Below, one piece after another: positions 25,953 to 35,655 of a stretch of DNA of 64,000 bases. The stretch comes from Sphingomonas liriopis (GTDB lineage: Bacteria; Pseudomonadota; Alphaproteobacteria; Sphingomonadales; Sphingomonadaceae): NCBI RefSeq assembly GCF_024211255.1, contig NZ_JAMLDY010000017.1, positions 20,769 to 84,768 of the forward strand, in the 5' to 3' direction. Under the pieces are notes generated by a model that worked only from the letters and a program-made list of their open reading frames with translations, did not search any database and was not told where the DNA came from. Each line of letters opens with the position of its first letter. Within the stretch, counting starts at the first letter, position 1. The translations under genes and the position numbers were made by a program.

Positions 25953-26744
25953 ATGGCTTTGCTTGCGGACAAGACGATCGTCGTCAGCGGGGTCGGCCCC
26001 GGCATGGGACGCGCGCTCGCACGGATCGCAGCGGCGGAAGGCGCGCGCGTGGTGCTTGCGGCGCGCAACCGCGCGTTCCTGGACGAAGTACAGGCGCAGA
26101 TCGCCGACGCGGGCGGCACCGCGCTGGCGGTGCGCTGCGACGTCGCGCGCGACGACGAGTGCGTCGCGCTCGCCACCGCGGCGGCAGAGGCATTCGGCGG
26201 GCGGATCGACGGCCTGGTCAACAGCGCCTATTTCCACGGCGAATGGAGCCTGGTCGAGAGTGCGGACCCGGCCGATTTCGCCGCCGCGTTCGACGTCAAC
26301 TGCCTTGGCGCATTGCGGCTGACCAAGGCGTGCGTGCCGTATCTGTCAGGCGGCGGCGCGGTGGTGAACGTGTCGACGATGGCGACGGTGCGGCCGTTCG
26401 GCACCGAACACGGCCTGGAAATGGGCTACGCCACGTCGAAGGCCGCGCTCAACACGCTGGGCAAGTACATGGCGGCCGATCTCGGGCGCCACGGCATCCG
26501 CGTCAACACGTGTCGCATGGGCTGGATCCATGGCGAACCCGTCCGCCAGTTCATCGCCACCAAGGTCGCGGGTGGCGAAGACGAGGTCGCGGTGGTCGGC
26601 GCGGTGACCAAGGACATTCCGCTCGGAATCATCCCGCCGGAGGACGACTGCGCACGCGCGGTGCTGATGCTTCTGTCGGATCATGCGCGCGTGGTGACCG
26701 GCGCGACGCTCGACGTGAACGGCGGCCATTGGATGGCGCCCTAA
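25953..26744 (+). CDS. SDR family oxidoreductase
   Basis: The 263-residue SDR has a glycine motif written SGVGPGMGRA, the variant NSAY in place of NNAG, and the catalytic YATSK. The unusual GVGPGMG form is seen in SDRs of steroid and terpenoid clusters. It begins 11 bases after the sulfotransferase with an AGAGGAAG ribosome site, and the TonB receptor gene starts 56 bases after its stop, so the three may be one operon. Confidence 0.83.
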   Translation: MALLADKTIVVSGVGPGMGRALARIAAAEGARVVLAARNRAFLDEVQAQIADAGGTALAVRCDVARDDECVALATAAAEAFGGRIDGLVNSAYFHGEWSLVESADPADFAAAFDVNCLGALRLTKACVPYLSGGGAVVNVSTMATVRPFGTEHGLEMGYATSKAALNTLGKYMAADLGRHGIRVNTCRMGWIHGEPVRQFIATKVAGGEDEVAVVGAVTKDIPLGIIPPEDDCARAVLMLLSDHARVVTGATLDVNGGHWMAP

Positions 26745-26800
26745 TACGAATACCGGACGCCGAAAACGGCGCGGGCGAAACCAGGATGAGGGGATGACGA

Positions 26801-29365
26801 ATGCGACTCCATGAACGATCCGCGCCGCTGCGCGCGGCCCTGCTGCTCGGCGCTGCGACCGCGTCGATCATGTTGACCAGCCCGGCGATCGGCCAGACCG
26901 CCGCTGCGCCGCCCGTGCCTGCGCCTGAAACGGTGCCGGCGGACAACACCATCGGCGACATCATCGTGACGGCGAACCGGCGCGAGGAACGCAACCAGGA
27001 CGTGCCGATCGCGATCACCGCGATCGCGCCGGAACGGCTCCAGCAGCAAGGCATCGCACGCGAGCAGGACCTCGCCGCAAACGTGCCGTCGCTGGTCGTC
27101 GGTCCCAATGGGCAGGGATCGCGCGATTCGCAATCGTTCACGATCCGCGGCCAGGGCGCCACGTTCCAGGCGTCGCCCGGCGTCGTGGTGTATCTGAACG
27201 AAGTGCCGCTGCCGTCCGCGTTGACGGTCAGCCAACAGGGCGGCCCGGGCAATTTCCTCGATCTGGAAAGTCTTCAGGTGCTGTCGGGCCCGCAGGGCAC
27301 GCTGTTCGGCCGGAACACGACGGGCGGTGCGGTCTTGCTGGTGCCCAGGAAGCCGACCGATACGCTGTCGGGCTGGATCCAGGGCACGATCGGCAATTAC
27401 GACCGCCGCGAGGTCGAAGGCGCGATCAACCTGCCGATCGTGTCGGACAAGCTGATGATCCGCGTCGCGGGCGCGTTCCACGACCGGACCGGCTATACCT
27501 ATGACGTGATCTGGAACAAGGATCGCGACAACGAGCATTACGGCACCGGACGGCTGGGCATCCTGTTCAAGCCGGTCGACGGCGTCACCAACTACACGAT
27601 GGCGTACGGCACGAAATCCGACACCAACGGCACCGGCCTGATCCACAAGGGGTTCAACATCCCTGCGCTTTCGAGCCTGGGGCTTTGCGTCAACAGTCCG
27701 CTGGCCGGCGGATTCTCGTGCGACGTCTATCGCGCGAACACCGCACGCGCGGACGCGCTCGGCTCGCGCCGCACCGCGTTCAGCACCGACGTCTTCCAGC
27801 AGACCGAGACGTGGGGCGTGACGAACACGACCGATGTCGACCTGACCGAGGGTCTGACGCTGCGCAACATCGTTGCGTATCAGCGGATGCGGATCCGCTA
27901 TCGCTACGACGCGGATGCGACCGCGCTGCAGCAGCACGACGTCGATCCCGGCGTTCTGCCCGGGACGATCGACGTGCCGGGGCTGGGCCCGACGACCTAT
28001 GCCAATGCCACGCTGGGTCGCGAGGGACCGCGCGACAATCTGCGCGTGTGGACCGAGGAACTGCAGCTGCAGGGCAACATGCTCGACAACAAGTTCAACT
28101 GGACGGTCGGCGGCTTCTATTTCGATCAGCGCCCCGCCGGGCTTCAGCGCGCGAACGCGCTGCTATACTGCCCCGCCGGGCTGACGGGCAGCGCGGCGGT
28201 CTGTCAGGCGAGCTTCGCCGAATATGGCACCACCACGACCTCGAAGGCGGTGTACGCGCAGGCGACGCTGGATTTCGGCGCGCTCTCGCCGTCGCTCGAC
28301 GGGCTGCGGCTGACCGGCGGCTATCGCCACACCTGGGACAAGATCGCGGGGTTCGCGACGCAGTATAATTTCAGCTCGCTGCTGCCGGCCGGCCTCGTCG
28401 TGTGCGGGAAAGACAGCACCCTCGTCGTGCCGGTCGCATCTGCTGTCGCCAGTTGTCTTTTCGCGGGGACGCAGAAATCGAACACGCCGTCGTGGCTGGT
28501 CGGTCTGGACTACAAGGTGATGCGCGACGTCCTGCTATATGCCAAGGTCAGCCGCGGCTACAAGGCAGGCGGGTTCAATCCCTATGCGGTGTTCTTCGGC
28601 CAGAATGGCGATCCCGACACGCGCACCTTCGGGCCCGAGACGGTCACCTCGTACGAGGCGGGCTTCAAATCCGACTTCCGCGTAGCGGACATTCCGTTCC
28701 GGCTGAACACCTCGGTGTACACGCTCACCTATGACGGTATCCAGCGCGCGACCGGCGACTATAACGTGACCACCAACGCGGGCGGCGCGCGCACGCTGAA
28801 TGCGGACGCGCGCATCCGGGGGATCGAGGTGGAAGCGTCGGTACGGCCGTTCCGCGGCATCGAGATCGGCGGCAACTTCAGCTACACCGACGCCAAGTAC
28901 AAACGATACACCTATGTCTCCAGTTCGGGTACGCAGGCGTGCAACGGTTTGGTGGCGCCGGGCGGCGTCGCGGACTCGTCGTGCCTGCCGTTCCAGTACG
29001 TTTCGCCTTATATCTGGAGCGCGCATGTCTCCGCCGAGCGCAAGCTGGGCAACGAGGCGGGCACGCTGGCGCTGTTCGTCAATTATGCGCACAACTCGTC
29101 GCAATATACCGAGGCGGTCAACATTCCCGCCGCACAACCCGGTGCACGGCTCGATGCGTACGGAATCCTCAATGTCTCGCTCGACCTGCGCGATATCGCG
29201 CGCTCGGGCATCGACGCGGGCATCTTCGCGACGAACCTGACGAACAATACGTTCCGGATCAGCAACAGCGACGTGTTCCAGGCCGGCGGGCTGCTGTATT
29301 GGGATACGCTGTACGGCGAGCCGCGGATGTACGGGCTGCGCGTCCGTTATCACTTCGATCGTTGA
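26801..29365 (+). CDS. TonB-dependent outer-membrane receptor
   Basis: The 854-residue receptor has a signal peptide ending near SPAIGQTAAA, a plug domain with IIVTANRREERNQDVPIAI and LQVLSGPQGTLFGRNTTGG, and a C-terminal barrel ending RVRYHFDR. It is a different subfamily from the receptors at 6164 and 44676, lacking their cysteine-framed calcium-like loop and instead having the FGRNTTGGAV plug ending. It should import a bulky hydrophobic or glycosidic substrate. GAGGGG lies 8 bases before ATG 26801. A strong terminator follows. Confidence 0.92.
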   Translation: MRLHERSAPLRAALLLGAATASIMLTSPAIGQTAAAPPVPAPETVPADNTIGDIIVTANRREERNQDVPIAITAIAPERLQQQGIAREQDLAANVPSLVVGPNGQGSRDSQSFTIRGQGATFQASPGVVVYLNEVPLPSALTVSQQGGPGNFLDLESLQVLSGPQGTLFGRNTTGGAVLLVPRKPTDTLSGWIQGTIGNYDRREVEGAINLPIVSDKLMIRVAGAFHDRTGYTYDVIWNKDRDNEHYGTGRLGILFKPVDGVTNYTMAYGTKSDTNGTGLIHKGFNIPALSSLGLCVNSPLAGGFSCDVYRANTARADALGSRRTAFSTDVFQQTETWGVTNTTDVDLTEGLTLRNIVAYQRMRIRYRYDADATALQQHDVDPGVLPGTIDVPGLGPTTYANATLGREGPRDNLRVWTEELQLQGNMLDNKFNWTVGGFYFDQRPAGLQRANALLYCPAGLTGSAAVCQASFAEYGTTTTSKAVYAQATLDFGALSPSLDGLRLTGGYRHTWDKIAGFATQYNFSSLLPAGLVVCGKDSTLVVPVASAVASCLFAGTQKSNTPSWLVGLDYKVMRDVLLYAKVSRGYKAGGFNPYAVFFGQNGDPDTRTFGPETVTSYEAGFKSDFRVADIPFRLNTSVYTLTYDGIQRATGDYNVTTNAGGARTLNADARIRGIEVEASVRPFRGIEIGGNFSYTDAKYKRYTYVSSSGTQACNGLVAPGGVADSSCLPFQYVSPYIWSAHVSAERKLGNEAGTLALFVNYAHNSSQYTEAVNIPAAQPGARLDAYGILNVSLDLRDIARSGIDAGIFATNLTNNTFRISNSDVFQAGGLLYWDTLYGEPRMYGLRVRYHFDR

Positions 29366-29374
29366 GGGGATCTG

Positions 29375-29402
29375 CGGTCGCCGCATCATCGTGCGGCGAC
29401 CG
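29375..29402. terminator. rho-independent-type terminator
   Basis: CGGTCGCCGCA (29375-29385) pairs perfectly with TGCGGCGACCG (29392-29402) around a 6-base loop, followed by TCCTTTCC. It starts 10 bases after the receptor stop and separates it from the convergent SDR. Confidence 0.75.
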
Positions 29403-29416
29403 TCCTTTCCGACGTG

Positions 29417-30181
29417 TTACGCCGGTGTTTCCTGCTTGACGATTTCCAGGAACATCGGCCGCTCGCCGCCGCCATGGACTTCGAGCTTTGCGCCGCTGAC
29501 ATAGGCCGCGGCGGGCGAAGCGAGAAACGCCACCGCTTCCGCCACGTCGTCGCCCCGCCCCATCCGCGCGAGCGGTAGCGATGCCGCGATGCGCCGCTGC
29601 GCGGTGTCGGAGCCGTAGGTCATCTCCGCGCTTTCGGTCTCGATCAGCCCGACGACGATTGCGTTGACGCGGATTTCGGGCCCCCATTCCTGCGCGAGAC
29701 TGGTCGTGAGGCTCAACAGCCCCGCCTTCGCCGCGCCGTAGATTGCGGTATCGGGCGACGGGCGGACACCGCTGACGCTGGCGATGTTGACGATCGAGCC
29801 GCCGACCGCTCGCAGGTGTGGATAGGCCGCCTGCGCCACGTGCAGAGGCGCGAGCAGGTTGAGCTGGACGATGCGTTCGGAAAAGCGCGGGCTGGCGCTG
29901 GCCGCCTGCGCCTGTGGCGATCCGCCTGCATTGTTGACGACGAGATCGAGCCGGCCATGCGCCGCGACGACATCGGCGATCAGTTGCGCGACCGCCGGCT
30001 GGTCCCGGATGTCGCACGCGTGGAAGTCCGCAGTCCGGCCGCCGTCGTCGATCGCATGGTCGGGCGGGGTCCGGCCGCAGGTCGCGACGATCCAGCCGCG
30101 CGCAAGCAGGAGGCGCGTGATCGCCGCGCCGATCCCGCGCGTGCCGCCCGTCACGAGGGCTACCCTGTCGCTGGTCGTCAT
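29417..30181 (-). CDS. SDR family oxidoreductase
   Basis: The 254-residue short-chain dehydrogenase has TGGTRGIGAA near residue 11, NNAG and the catalytic YGAAK. The C-terminus has YVSGAKLEVHGGGE in the usual dimer region. The start ATG 30181 overlaps the MFS stop (ATGA), so it is the last gene of a leftward operon Baeyer-Villiger monooxygenase - MFS - SDR. Substrate unknown. Confidence 0.87.
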   Translation of the reverse strand: MTTSDRVALVTGGTRGIGAAITRLLLARGWIVATCGRTPPDHAIDDGGRTADFHACDIRDQPAVAQLIADVVAAHGRLDLVVNNAGGSPQAQAASASPRFSERIVQLNLLAPLHVAQAAYPHLRAVGGSIVNIASVSGVRPSPDTAIYGAAKAGLLSLTTSLAQEWGPEIRVNAIVVGLIETESAEMTYGSDTAQRRIAASLPLARMGRGDDVAEAVAFLASPAAAYVSGAKLEVHGGGERPMFLEIVKQETPA

Positions 30182-31407
30182 ACGCCCACCCCTGCCATGA
30201 CTCTCCGTTCGCTGCGCCCGACGAACAGCAGCAGCGCCGCGGTCGCGGCGCAGATCGCGACGATCGTGAGCATCACGGGCGCATAGCTCGCCGCCCGGTC
30301 GTGCAGCAGCCCGGCCGCCGGCGGCAGCAGGAACAGCAACGGCAGGCCGAACAGACTCATCAGCCCGATCACCCGGCCGAGCAACAGGAACCCGAACAGC
30401 CGCGTGATGAGCACGTTCGACGCGGTGAACACGCCCGAGCCGGCCATGCCGATCAACAACGTCGCCGCGATCATCGGCGCCAGAAGTGTCGTGTTCGCGA
30501 TCACCGCCCAGCCGATCGCGAACGCCGCCGCCATCGTCGCCATCGCCCAGGCGCCGCCGAAACGATCCGCGCACCATCCCGATACCAGCGATCCAGCGAT
30601 GCTCGCCCCTCCGAGGATCGCGGCGATCATCGCCGCCTGCGATGGCGCGATGCCGCGCTCGACCGCGATCGCGACGATATGCGAGACGCCGGTGATCCCG
30701 ACCGCGTTGAGCAGCCCCCCGCCGAGCACGATGCACCAGAATGCCGGACGACGCAGGATCGCGACGGTCGTCACGCCGGGATCGTCCGACACGACTTCGC
30801 GGGCGTCGGGGATGAAGGGCGGATCGCGCACGCCCAGGATCACGGGCACGAGCACCAGATGCAGCAGCGCCATCGCGCCATAGAAGGCGGACAGCCCATG
30901 CATCGCGATCACCGACTGCCCGACGATCGGCATCACCATTACGAGGATCGGCATCATCGCGATCCCTACCGCGCGCCCGCGCATGTGCGGATACCATCCG
31001 CCTGCCAGCAGGCTGGTGGGCAATGACCCCGACAGCGCGACGCCGATGCCGATCAGCAGCGCGAACGCGACCAGCGCGATCGCGATGGTGCCTGCCAGTG
31101 CGAGCACGACATAGCCCGACCCTGACAGCGTGATCCCGATCAGCATCGTCGCGCGCAGTCCGAGCCGACGCACGGCCACGGCCACGAACGGGCCGGCGAG
31201 GCTCATTGTCAGGACCACAAGTGCAAGCCCCATCGACACGACGCCGAGTGGGACCTGGTATCGCGCCTGAAGCGCCAGCAGCGTGACGCCGAACCCGCCG
31301 AACGCGCATCCGATCGTCAGGTTCTGCGCGATCAGCGCGCGGACGACCATCGCGCGCGCCGTTCCCGTGTGCGGCGGGGCGAAGGCTGTTGCCACCGGAC
31401 TGTCCAC
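30178..31407 (-). CDS. MFS transporter
   Basis: The protein has about 12 hydrophobic helices and the MFS duplication, with arginine-rich cytoplasmic loops such as AVRRLGLRA after the second helix. It is probably an inner-membrane importer or exporter of an organic acid or aromatic compound; the sequence does not decide direction. The start is uncertain: GTG 31407 gives 409 residues and lies just behind the monooxygenase stop; ATG 31350 would shorten it by 19. It is coupled to the SDR downstream and likely serves the same pathway. Confidence 0.83.
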   Translation of the reverse strand: MDSPVATAFAPPHTGTARAMVVRALIAQNLTIGCAFGGFGVTLLALQARYQVPLGVVSMGLALVVLTMSLAGPFVAVAVRRLGLRATMLIGITLSGSGYVVLALAGTIAIALVAFALLIGIGVALSGSLPTSLLAGGWYPHMRGRAVGIAMMPILVMVMPIVGQSVIAMHGLSAFYGAMALLHLVLVPVILGVRDPPFIPDAREVVSDDPGVTTVAILRRPAFWCIVLGGGLLNAVGITGVSHIVAIAVERGIAPSQAAMIAAILGGASIAGSLVSGWCADRFGGAWAMATMAAAFAIGWAVIANTTLLAPMIAATLLIGMAGSGVFTASNVLITRLFGFLLLGRVIGLMSLFGLPLLFLLPPAAGLLHDRAASYAPVMLTIVAICAATAALLLFVGRSERRVMAGVGV

Positions 31408-31415
31408 GAGCCGTC

Positions 31416-33365
31416 TCAATGAAGCTCGAAGTGATCTTTCTTCGGACCCCGCATCTCGTTCCAGTAATCGACGAGGCGGTAGGGCCACGACAGGAAGATC
31501 CGGCCCTTCGAGTTGTTGTAGTAGCTGTTGGCCTTGGGATGCGTCCAGATCATGTCCTGCATCCGCGTGTCGATCTGCGTGTTCCACGCCTCGAACGCGT
31601 CGCGCCTGGGCTCGACCGCGCGCTTGTCGCTGGCATTGGCCCAGTCGAGGCATTCGATGATGTAGTTGACCTGCACCTCGGAGATCAGGTTCTGCCCCGC
31701 TGCATGGTTGGGCGCGCTGTTCGGCCCGACCGTCAGGAAGTAGTTGGGGTAGCCCGGCACCGTCACGCCCATGTACGACCGCGGATCGTCATGCCCCCAT
31801 TCGTCGCGCAGCGAGCGCCCGCCGATCCCGTGGACCTCAAGCTTGCCGAGCATGTTGGCGACGTCGAAGCCGGTCGCGCAGACGATCACGTCGACCTCGT
31901 AGGTCGTGCCGTCCTCCATCCGGATGCCGGTCTCGGTGATCTCGGCGATCCCGCCCGACTCCAGCGTCACGTTGTCGCGCTTCAACGCGTCGAACCAGCC
32001 ATTGTCGAGGATGATGCGCTTGGAGAAGATCGGGAAATCCGGCGTCAGCTTTTCCAGCAGGTCCGGGCGATCGGCGAACTTGGCGTCGAGATGCGCCAGC
32101 GCATATTGCCGCATCCCCTCGTTCAGCGCGGACACCGACGGCGAGTCGACCGGCCATTCGGGATCCTTGAGCACGTTGGCGAACAGTCCGTCGGCAGCGA
32201 ACCAGTAGACGCGGAAGCGGAACCACTCGCGGAAATGCGGGATGTGGCGCAACGCGAACTTCATGCCCGGCGGCACTTCGTGCGCGATCTCGGGATTGTA
32301 GATCACCCAGTGGCAGGAGCGCATGAAAACGGTCAGGTCCTTCACCTCGCCCGCGATCGCGGGGACGAGTTGCGCGCCGCTGGCGCCGGTGCCGATCACC
32401 GCGACGCGCTTGCCGCGCAGGTCGACCGCCGGGTCCCAGGTCGCCGTATGCATCCGCACGCCCCTGAACGTGTCGAAGCCGGGGATGTTGGGCCATTTCC
32501 AGCGATTGACCGGGCCGTGCGCGTTGATGACCGCGTTGACGCGCAGCACCTCCTCGGTGCCATCGACGCCGCGCACGGTGACGTCCCACATCGCGGCCTC
32601 GTCGTCATAGGCGAGCGAGACGACGGTCGTTTCGAAGCGGATGTGGCGGCGCAGGTCGTACTTCTCGGTCACGTGCAGCAGGTATTTCTGCATGTCCGCG
32701 CCAACCGGGTGATACGTCGTCCATTCGGGGGTGATCTCGAACGAATAGGAATAGAAATGGCTGGGCGTGTCGACGCCGACGCCGGGGTAGCGATTCTCGT
32801 ACCAGGTGCCGCCGATTTCGGGATTCTTCTCGATCACGACCTGCTCGTAGCCGGCTTCCTCCAGCTTGATCGAGGCGGCGAGCCCGGTCAGCCCCGCGCC
32901 GATCACCAGCACCTTGAACCCGGCGGGTGCGGGCTTGCGGCCCGCGATCTCGCGGCGCGGCGTCGATCGCTCGAACCCGATCTGATCCATCAGCAGCGGC
33001 AGGAATTCGTCCTCAACCGGCTCGCCGACGCTGACGCTCATCATCCGCTGCATCAGCGCCTTCGACGGCGCATCCTCGCGCGCGGCGCCGGGCGTGGTGA
33101 GCACGTGGCGCAGCTTCTCGCGCAGTTCCTGCTGATATTCCTCGGGAATATCGGTGCCCGGCATCGCGAAGGGGGGCTTGATGTAGTTCTGGAACGTGGC
33201 GAGCATCGCCTCGTCATGCGTGAGGTGGACATAGACCATCAGCAGGGTCTGCACATTGGCCTCGACCAGCGCGGCCCGCAGATCCGCCGTGTCGGCCAGT
33301 GGCAGGCGACGATCCTGCCAGTCGAGCGCAGGCTGCCCCGCGTCGGTCGTAAGCTGCGTCGCCAT
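31416..33365 (-). CDS. Baeyer-Villiger-type flavin monooxygenase, HAPMO-like
   Basis: This 649-residue enzyme has the first FAD fold at about residue 151 (FKVLVIGAGLTGLAAS), EIGGTWYENRYPGVGVD, the type I Baeyer-Villiger fingerprint FRGVRMHTATWD near residue 300 and the NADPH fold VAVIGTGASGAQ. The extra 150-residue N-terminal extension is the feature that separates 4-hydroxyacetophenone monooxygenase (640 residues) from shorter enzymes. It converts a ketone to an ester or lactone with NADPH and oxygen. ATG 33365 is preferred because GAGGA directly touches ATG 33374. It leads a leftward operon with an MFS carrier and an SDR. Confidence 0.87.
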   Translation of the reverse strand: MATQLTTDAGQPALDWQDRRLPLADTADLRAALVEANVQTLLMVYVHLTHDEAMLATFQNYIKPPFAMPGTDIPEEYQQELREKLRHVLTTPGAAREDAPSKALMQRMMSVSVGEPVEDEFLPLLMDQIGFERSTPRREIAGRKPAPAGFKVLVIGAGLTGLAASIKLEEAGYEQVVIEKNPEIGGTWYENRYPGVGVDTPSHFYSYSFEITPEWTTYHPVGADMQKYLLHVTEKYDLRRHIRFETTVVSLAYDDEAAMWDVTVRGVDGTEEVLRVNAVINAHGPVNRWKWPNIPGFDTFRGVRMHTATWDPAVDLRGKRVAVIGTGASGAQLVPAIAGEVKDLTVFMRSCHWVIYNPEIAHEVPPGMKFALRHIPHFREWFRFRVYWFAADGLFANVLKDPEWPVDSPSVSALNEGMRQYALAHLDAKFADRPDLLEKLTPDFPIFSKRIILDNGWFDALKRDNVTLESGGIAEITETGIRMEDGTTYEVDVIVCATGFDVANMLGKLEVHGIGGRSLRDEWGHDDPRSYMGVTVPGYPNYFLTVGPNSAPNHAAGQNLISEVQVNYIIECLDWANASDKRAVEPRRDAFEAWNTQIDTRMQDMIWTHPKANSYYNNSKGRIFLSWPYRLVDYWNEMRGPKKDHFELH

Positions 33366-33504
33366 GCGGTCCATTCCTCTTCCCGTCGTGTCAATCGTAC
33401 GCTGACGGACGATAACTATCGGGTGACCGATCAAGCGTCAATCGGCATGTCGCGCCCAACCGTTGGGTCGAATACCGTTTTGCGTCGATGTTCCCGTAAT
33501 ATAC

Positions 33505-33510
33505 TACGCA
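33505..33510. promoter_or_regulatory. TACGCA element upstream of the Baeyer-Villiger monooxygenase operon
   Basis: The site is in the 155-base gap between the SnoaL gene end (33521) and the monooxygenase start (33365), which suggests the monooxygenase operon has its own promoter. TTGCGTCG lies nearby at 33479. Confidence 0.35.
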
Positions 33511-33520
33511 CCAAGCCTGC

Positions 33521-33991
33521 TCAAGCCGCCAGTGGCGGGATCGGGGGCATGTCGGGCACATTGTGTGACCAGCTCATCTCCTCGACCCGTTCCGCGATAC
33601 GCCAGCCATCGGTGGTCCGCACGAACACGTCGCGATACCACAGGCCGATGAAGAACGTCTGCTCCACCCCGTCCGCGCCGCGATACACCATCGGATTGAA
33701 CAGGATCGTGCGACCGCTCGCGCGATCGCCGGCCAGATCAAGGGTGCTGGTCGCGACGAGATGCTGGAAGCGGGAAAACCGCTCGAGCGCGAGCGGAAGC
33801 CACGCCTTGACCTGCGCGAGCGAACCGACCGCGCCGCCCGTTTGCGTATAATCGATCCTGGCGTCGGCGGTGAAGATCGAATCGAGCGCCTCCCAGTCGC
33901 GATCGTCGATCGCGAAGCTGTAGCGCGCCAACAGGTCCTGGATCTCCAGCCTGTCGCCGATCTCCTGCAGGGTCATCCTACCGTTCGCCAT
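33521..33991 (-). CDS. SnoaL/NTF2-like family protein
   Basis: The 156-residue protein has the SnoaL pattern LEIQDLLARYSFAIDDRDWE, FTADARIDYTQTGG and WRIAERVEEMSW. It resembles the 24065-24580 protein in fold but is not closely similar. Ketosteroid isomerase-like or dehydratase roles are possible; a catalytic Asp in FTADARIDY is typical but not proof. ATG 33991 is chosen because the domain starts directly after it. It diverges from the aldehyde dehydrogenase at 34146. Confidence 0.75.
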   Translation of the reverse strand: MANGRMTLQEIGDRLEIQDLLARYSFAIDDRDWEALDSIFTADARIDYTQTGGAVGSLAQVKAWLPLALERFSRFQHLVATSTLDLAGDRASGRTILFNPMVYRGADGVEQTFFIGLWYRDVFVRTTDGWRIAERVEEMSWSHNVPDMPPIPPLAA

Positions 33992-34145
33992 GTGTCGTGA
34001 TCCCGTTCCGGCTGCGCCGACCATCGGCATATGTATGCGTGATTACCGATACGCGCTGCGGCGACCGATATCCACTCCGCACATTGGTTGTACCGCGTCC
34101 TGTCGTACGGTAACGGCGTCGCCAACAATCCCGAAGGGCCCGACC

Positions 34146-35573
34146 ATGGAAACATATGCCAATCTCGTCGCCGGTGTCTGGCGTTCGGACGCGGATGCGC
34201 GCCCCGACACCAGCCCGAGCGACACGTCCGACACCATCGGTCTGTTCGCGGCCGCCGATGCGGACCTCGTTGCCGAGGCGCTGGCCGCGGCGCATGCCGC
34301 CCAGCATGGCTGGGCGCGCACGACTGCGGCGTTCCGCGCCGCGATCCTGTCGCAGGCGAGCGCCGAGCTGTTCCGGCGCGCGCCCGAACTCGGCGAACTG
34401 CTGGCGCGTGAAGAGGGCAAGACCCGGCTCGACGCGACCGGCGAAGTGACGCGGGCGGCGCAGGTGCTTCAGTATTTCGCAGGCGAGGCGGTGCGCGCGA
34501 TCGGCGAGAAATATCCGCAGGTCCGCCCCGACGTCGACGTCGACGTCACGCGCGAGCCGGTCGGCGTGGTGGGCATCATCACGCCGTGGAACTTCCCGAT
34601 CGCGATCCCGGCGTGGAAGATCGCCGCCGCGCTCGCCTATGGCAACACGGTGGTCTTCAAGCCCGCGGACCTCACGCCCGCCAGCGCCTGGGCGCTGGTC
34701 GACATACTCCACCGTGCGGGGCTGCCGGCGGGCGTGCTGAACCTGGTCATGGGGCGCGGGTCGGTCGTTGGCGATCCGCTGGTCGACGGCGTCGACGCGA
34801 TCAGCTTCACCGGTTCGGTTCCGACCGGACGGAGGATCGCGGCGCGCGCGATCGGGCGCATGACGCGGCTGCAGCTCGAGATGGGCGGCAAGAACCCCTT
34901 CGTCGTTCTCGACGATGCCGATCTCGACGTTGCGGTCGCCTGCGCGCTGAACGGCGCGTTCTTCCAGACCGGGCAGCGCTGCACCGCCTCGAGCCGGCTG
35001 ATCGTCACCGAAGGCATCCACGACGCGTTCGTCGAGCGGCTGACCGCGGAGATGGGCAAGCTGCGGATCGGGCATGCGCTCGATGCCGAGACGCAGATCG
35101 GGCCGGTGGTCGATGCCAGGCAGATGGCGACCGACCTGGACTATATCCGGATCGCGCGCGACGAAGGTTGCGAGGTGGTCGGCGGCGAGCAGCTGGAACG
35201 CGCGACCACCGGGCATTTCCTTTCCCCCGCGCTGCTGGTCGGTGCGACCAATGCGATGCGCAGCAGCCGCGAGGAAATCTTCGGCCCCGTCGCCAGCCTG
35301 ATCCGCGTGGCGAATTACGACGAGGCGCTGGCGGTCGCGAACGATACGGAGTTCGGTCTGTCGTCGGGCATATGCACGACGTCGCTGTCCCGCACCCGCG
35401 ATTTCCAGCGCAATTCGGCGGCCGGGCTCGTCATGGTGAACGTGCCGACCGCAGGCCTCGATTATCATGTCCCGTTCGGCGGCCGGAAGGGATCAAGCTA
35501 CGGCCCGCGGGAGCAGGGCAGCTATGCCCGTGAGTTCTACACGACCGTCAAGACAAGCTACATCAGCGGGTGA
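34146..35573 (+). CDS. aldehyde dehydrogenase family protein
   Basis: The 475-residue NAD(P)-dependent enzyme has the catalytic Cys279 in FQTGQRCTASSR, the general base Glu245 in LQLEMGGKNPFVV, the proline-asparagine oxyanion motif TPWNFPIAIPAWK and the cofactor motif FTGSVPTGRRIA. MGGKNP and GQRCTASSR resemble 2,5-dioxovalerate (alpha-ketoglutarate semialdehyde) dehydrogenases, but here a role in oxidising an aldehyde from the island pathway is more likely. It diverges from the SnoaL gene and is followed by the epimerase-like gene behind its own promoter. Confidence 0.92.
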   Translation: METYANLVAGVWRSDADARPDTSPSDTSDTIGLFAAADADLVAEALAAAHAAQHGWARTTAAFRAAILSQASAELFRRAPELGELLAREEGKTRLDATGEVTRAAQVLQYFAGEAVRAIGEKYPQVRPDVDVDVTREPVGVVGIITPWNFPIAIPAWKIAAALAYGNTVVFKPADLTPASAWALVDILHRAGLPAGVLNLVMGRGSVVGDPLVDGVDAISFTGSVPTGRRIAARAIGRMTRLQLEMGGKNPFVVLDDADLDVAVACALNGAFFQTGQRCTASSRLIVTEGIHDAFVERLTAEMGKLRIGHALDAETQIGPVVDARQMATDLDYIRIARDEGCEVVGGEQLERATTGHFLSPALLVGATNAMRSSREEIFGPVASLIRVANYDEALAVANDTEFGLSSGICTTSLSRTRDFQRNSAAGLVMVNVPTAGLDYHVPFGGRKGSSYGPREQGSYAREFYTTVKTSYISG

Positions 35574-35600
35574 TCTGGCCGGACGCACACCGTCGATGCC

Positions 35601-35630
35601 TTGACTATGGTACGACTGCGTATCATTGAT
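35601..35630 (+). promoter_or_regulatory. promoter with inverted-repeat operator for the epimerase/zinc-ribbon gene
   Basis: TTGACT (35601-35606) is followed after 4 bases by TACGACTGCGTA (35611-35622), in which TACG and CGTA are inverted, and then TATCATTGAT. The operator occupies the -35/-10 spacer. The same layout occurs at 57853. TGCGTA (35617-35622) is also the island motif. Confidence 0.45.
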
Positions 35631-35655
35631 AGCGCGGATATGATGGGGCGGTGTG

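Noticed and set aside
34035..34055. TATGCGTGATTACCGATACGC as another motif copy
   Set aside because: It has GCGT and ACGC arms but not the exact TACGCA hexamer; too loose to count.
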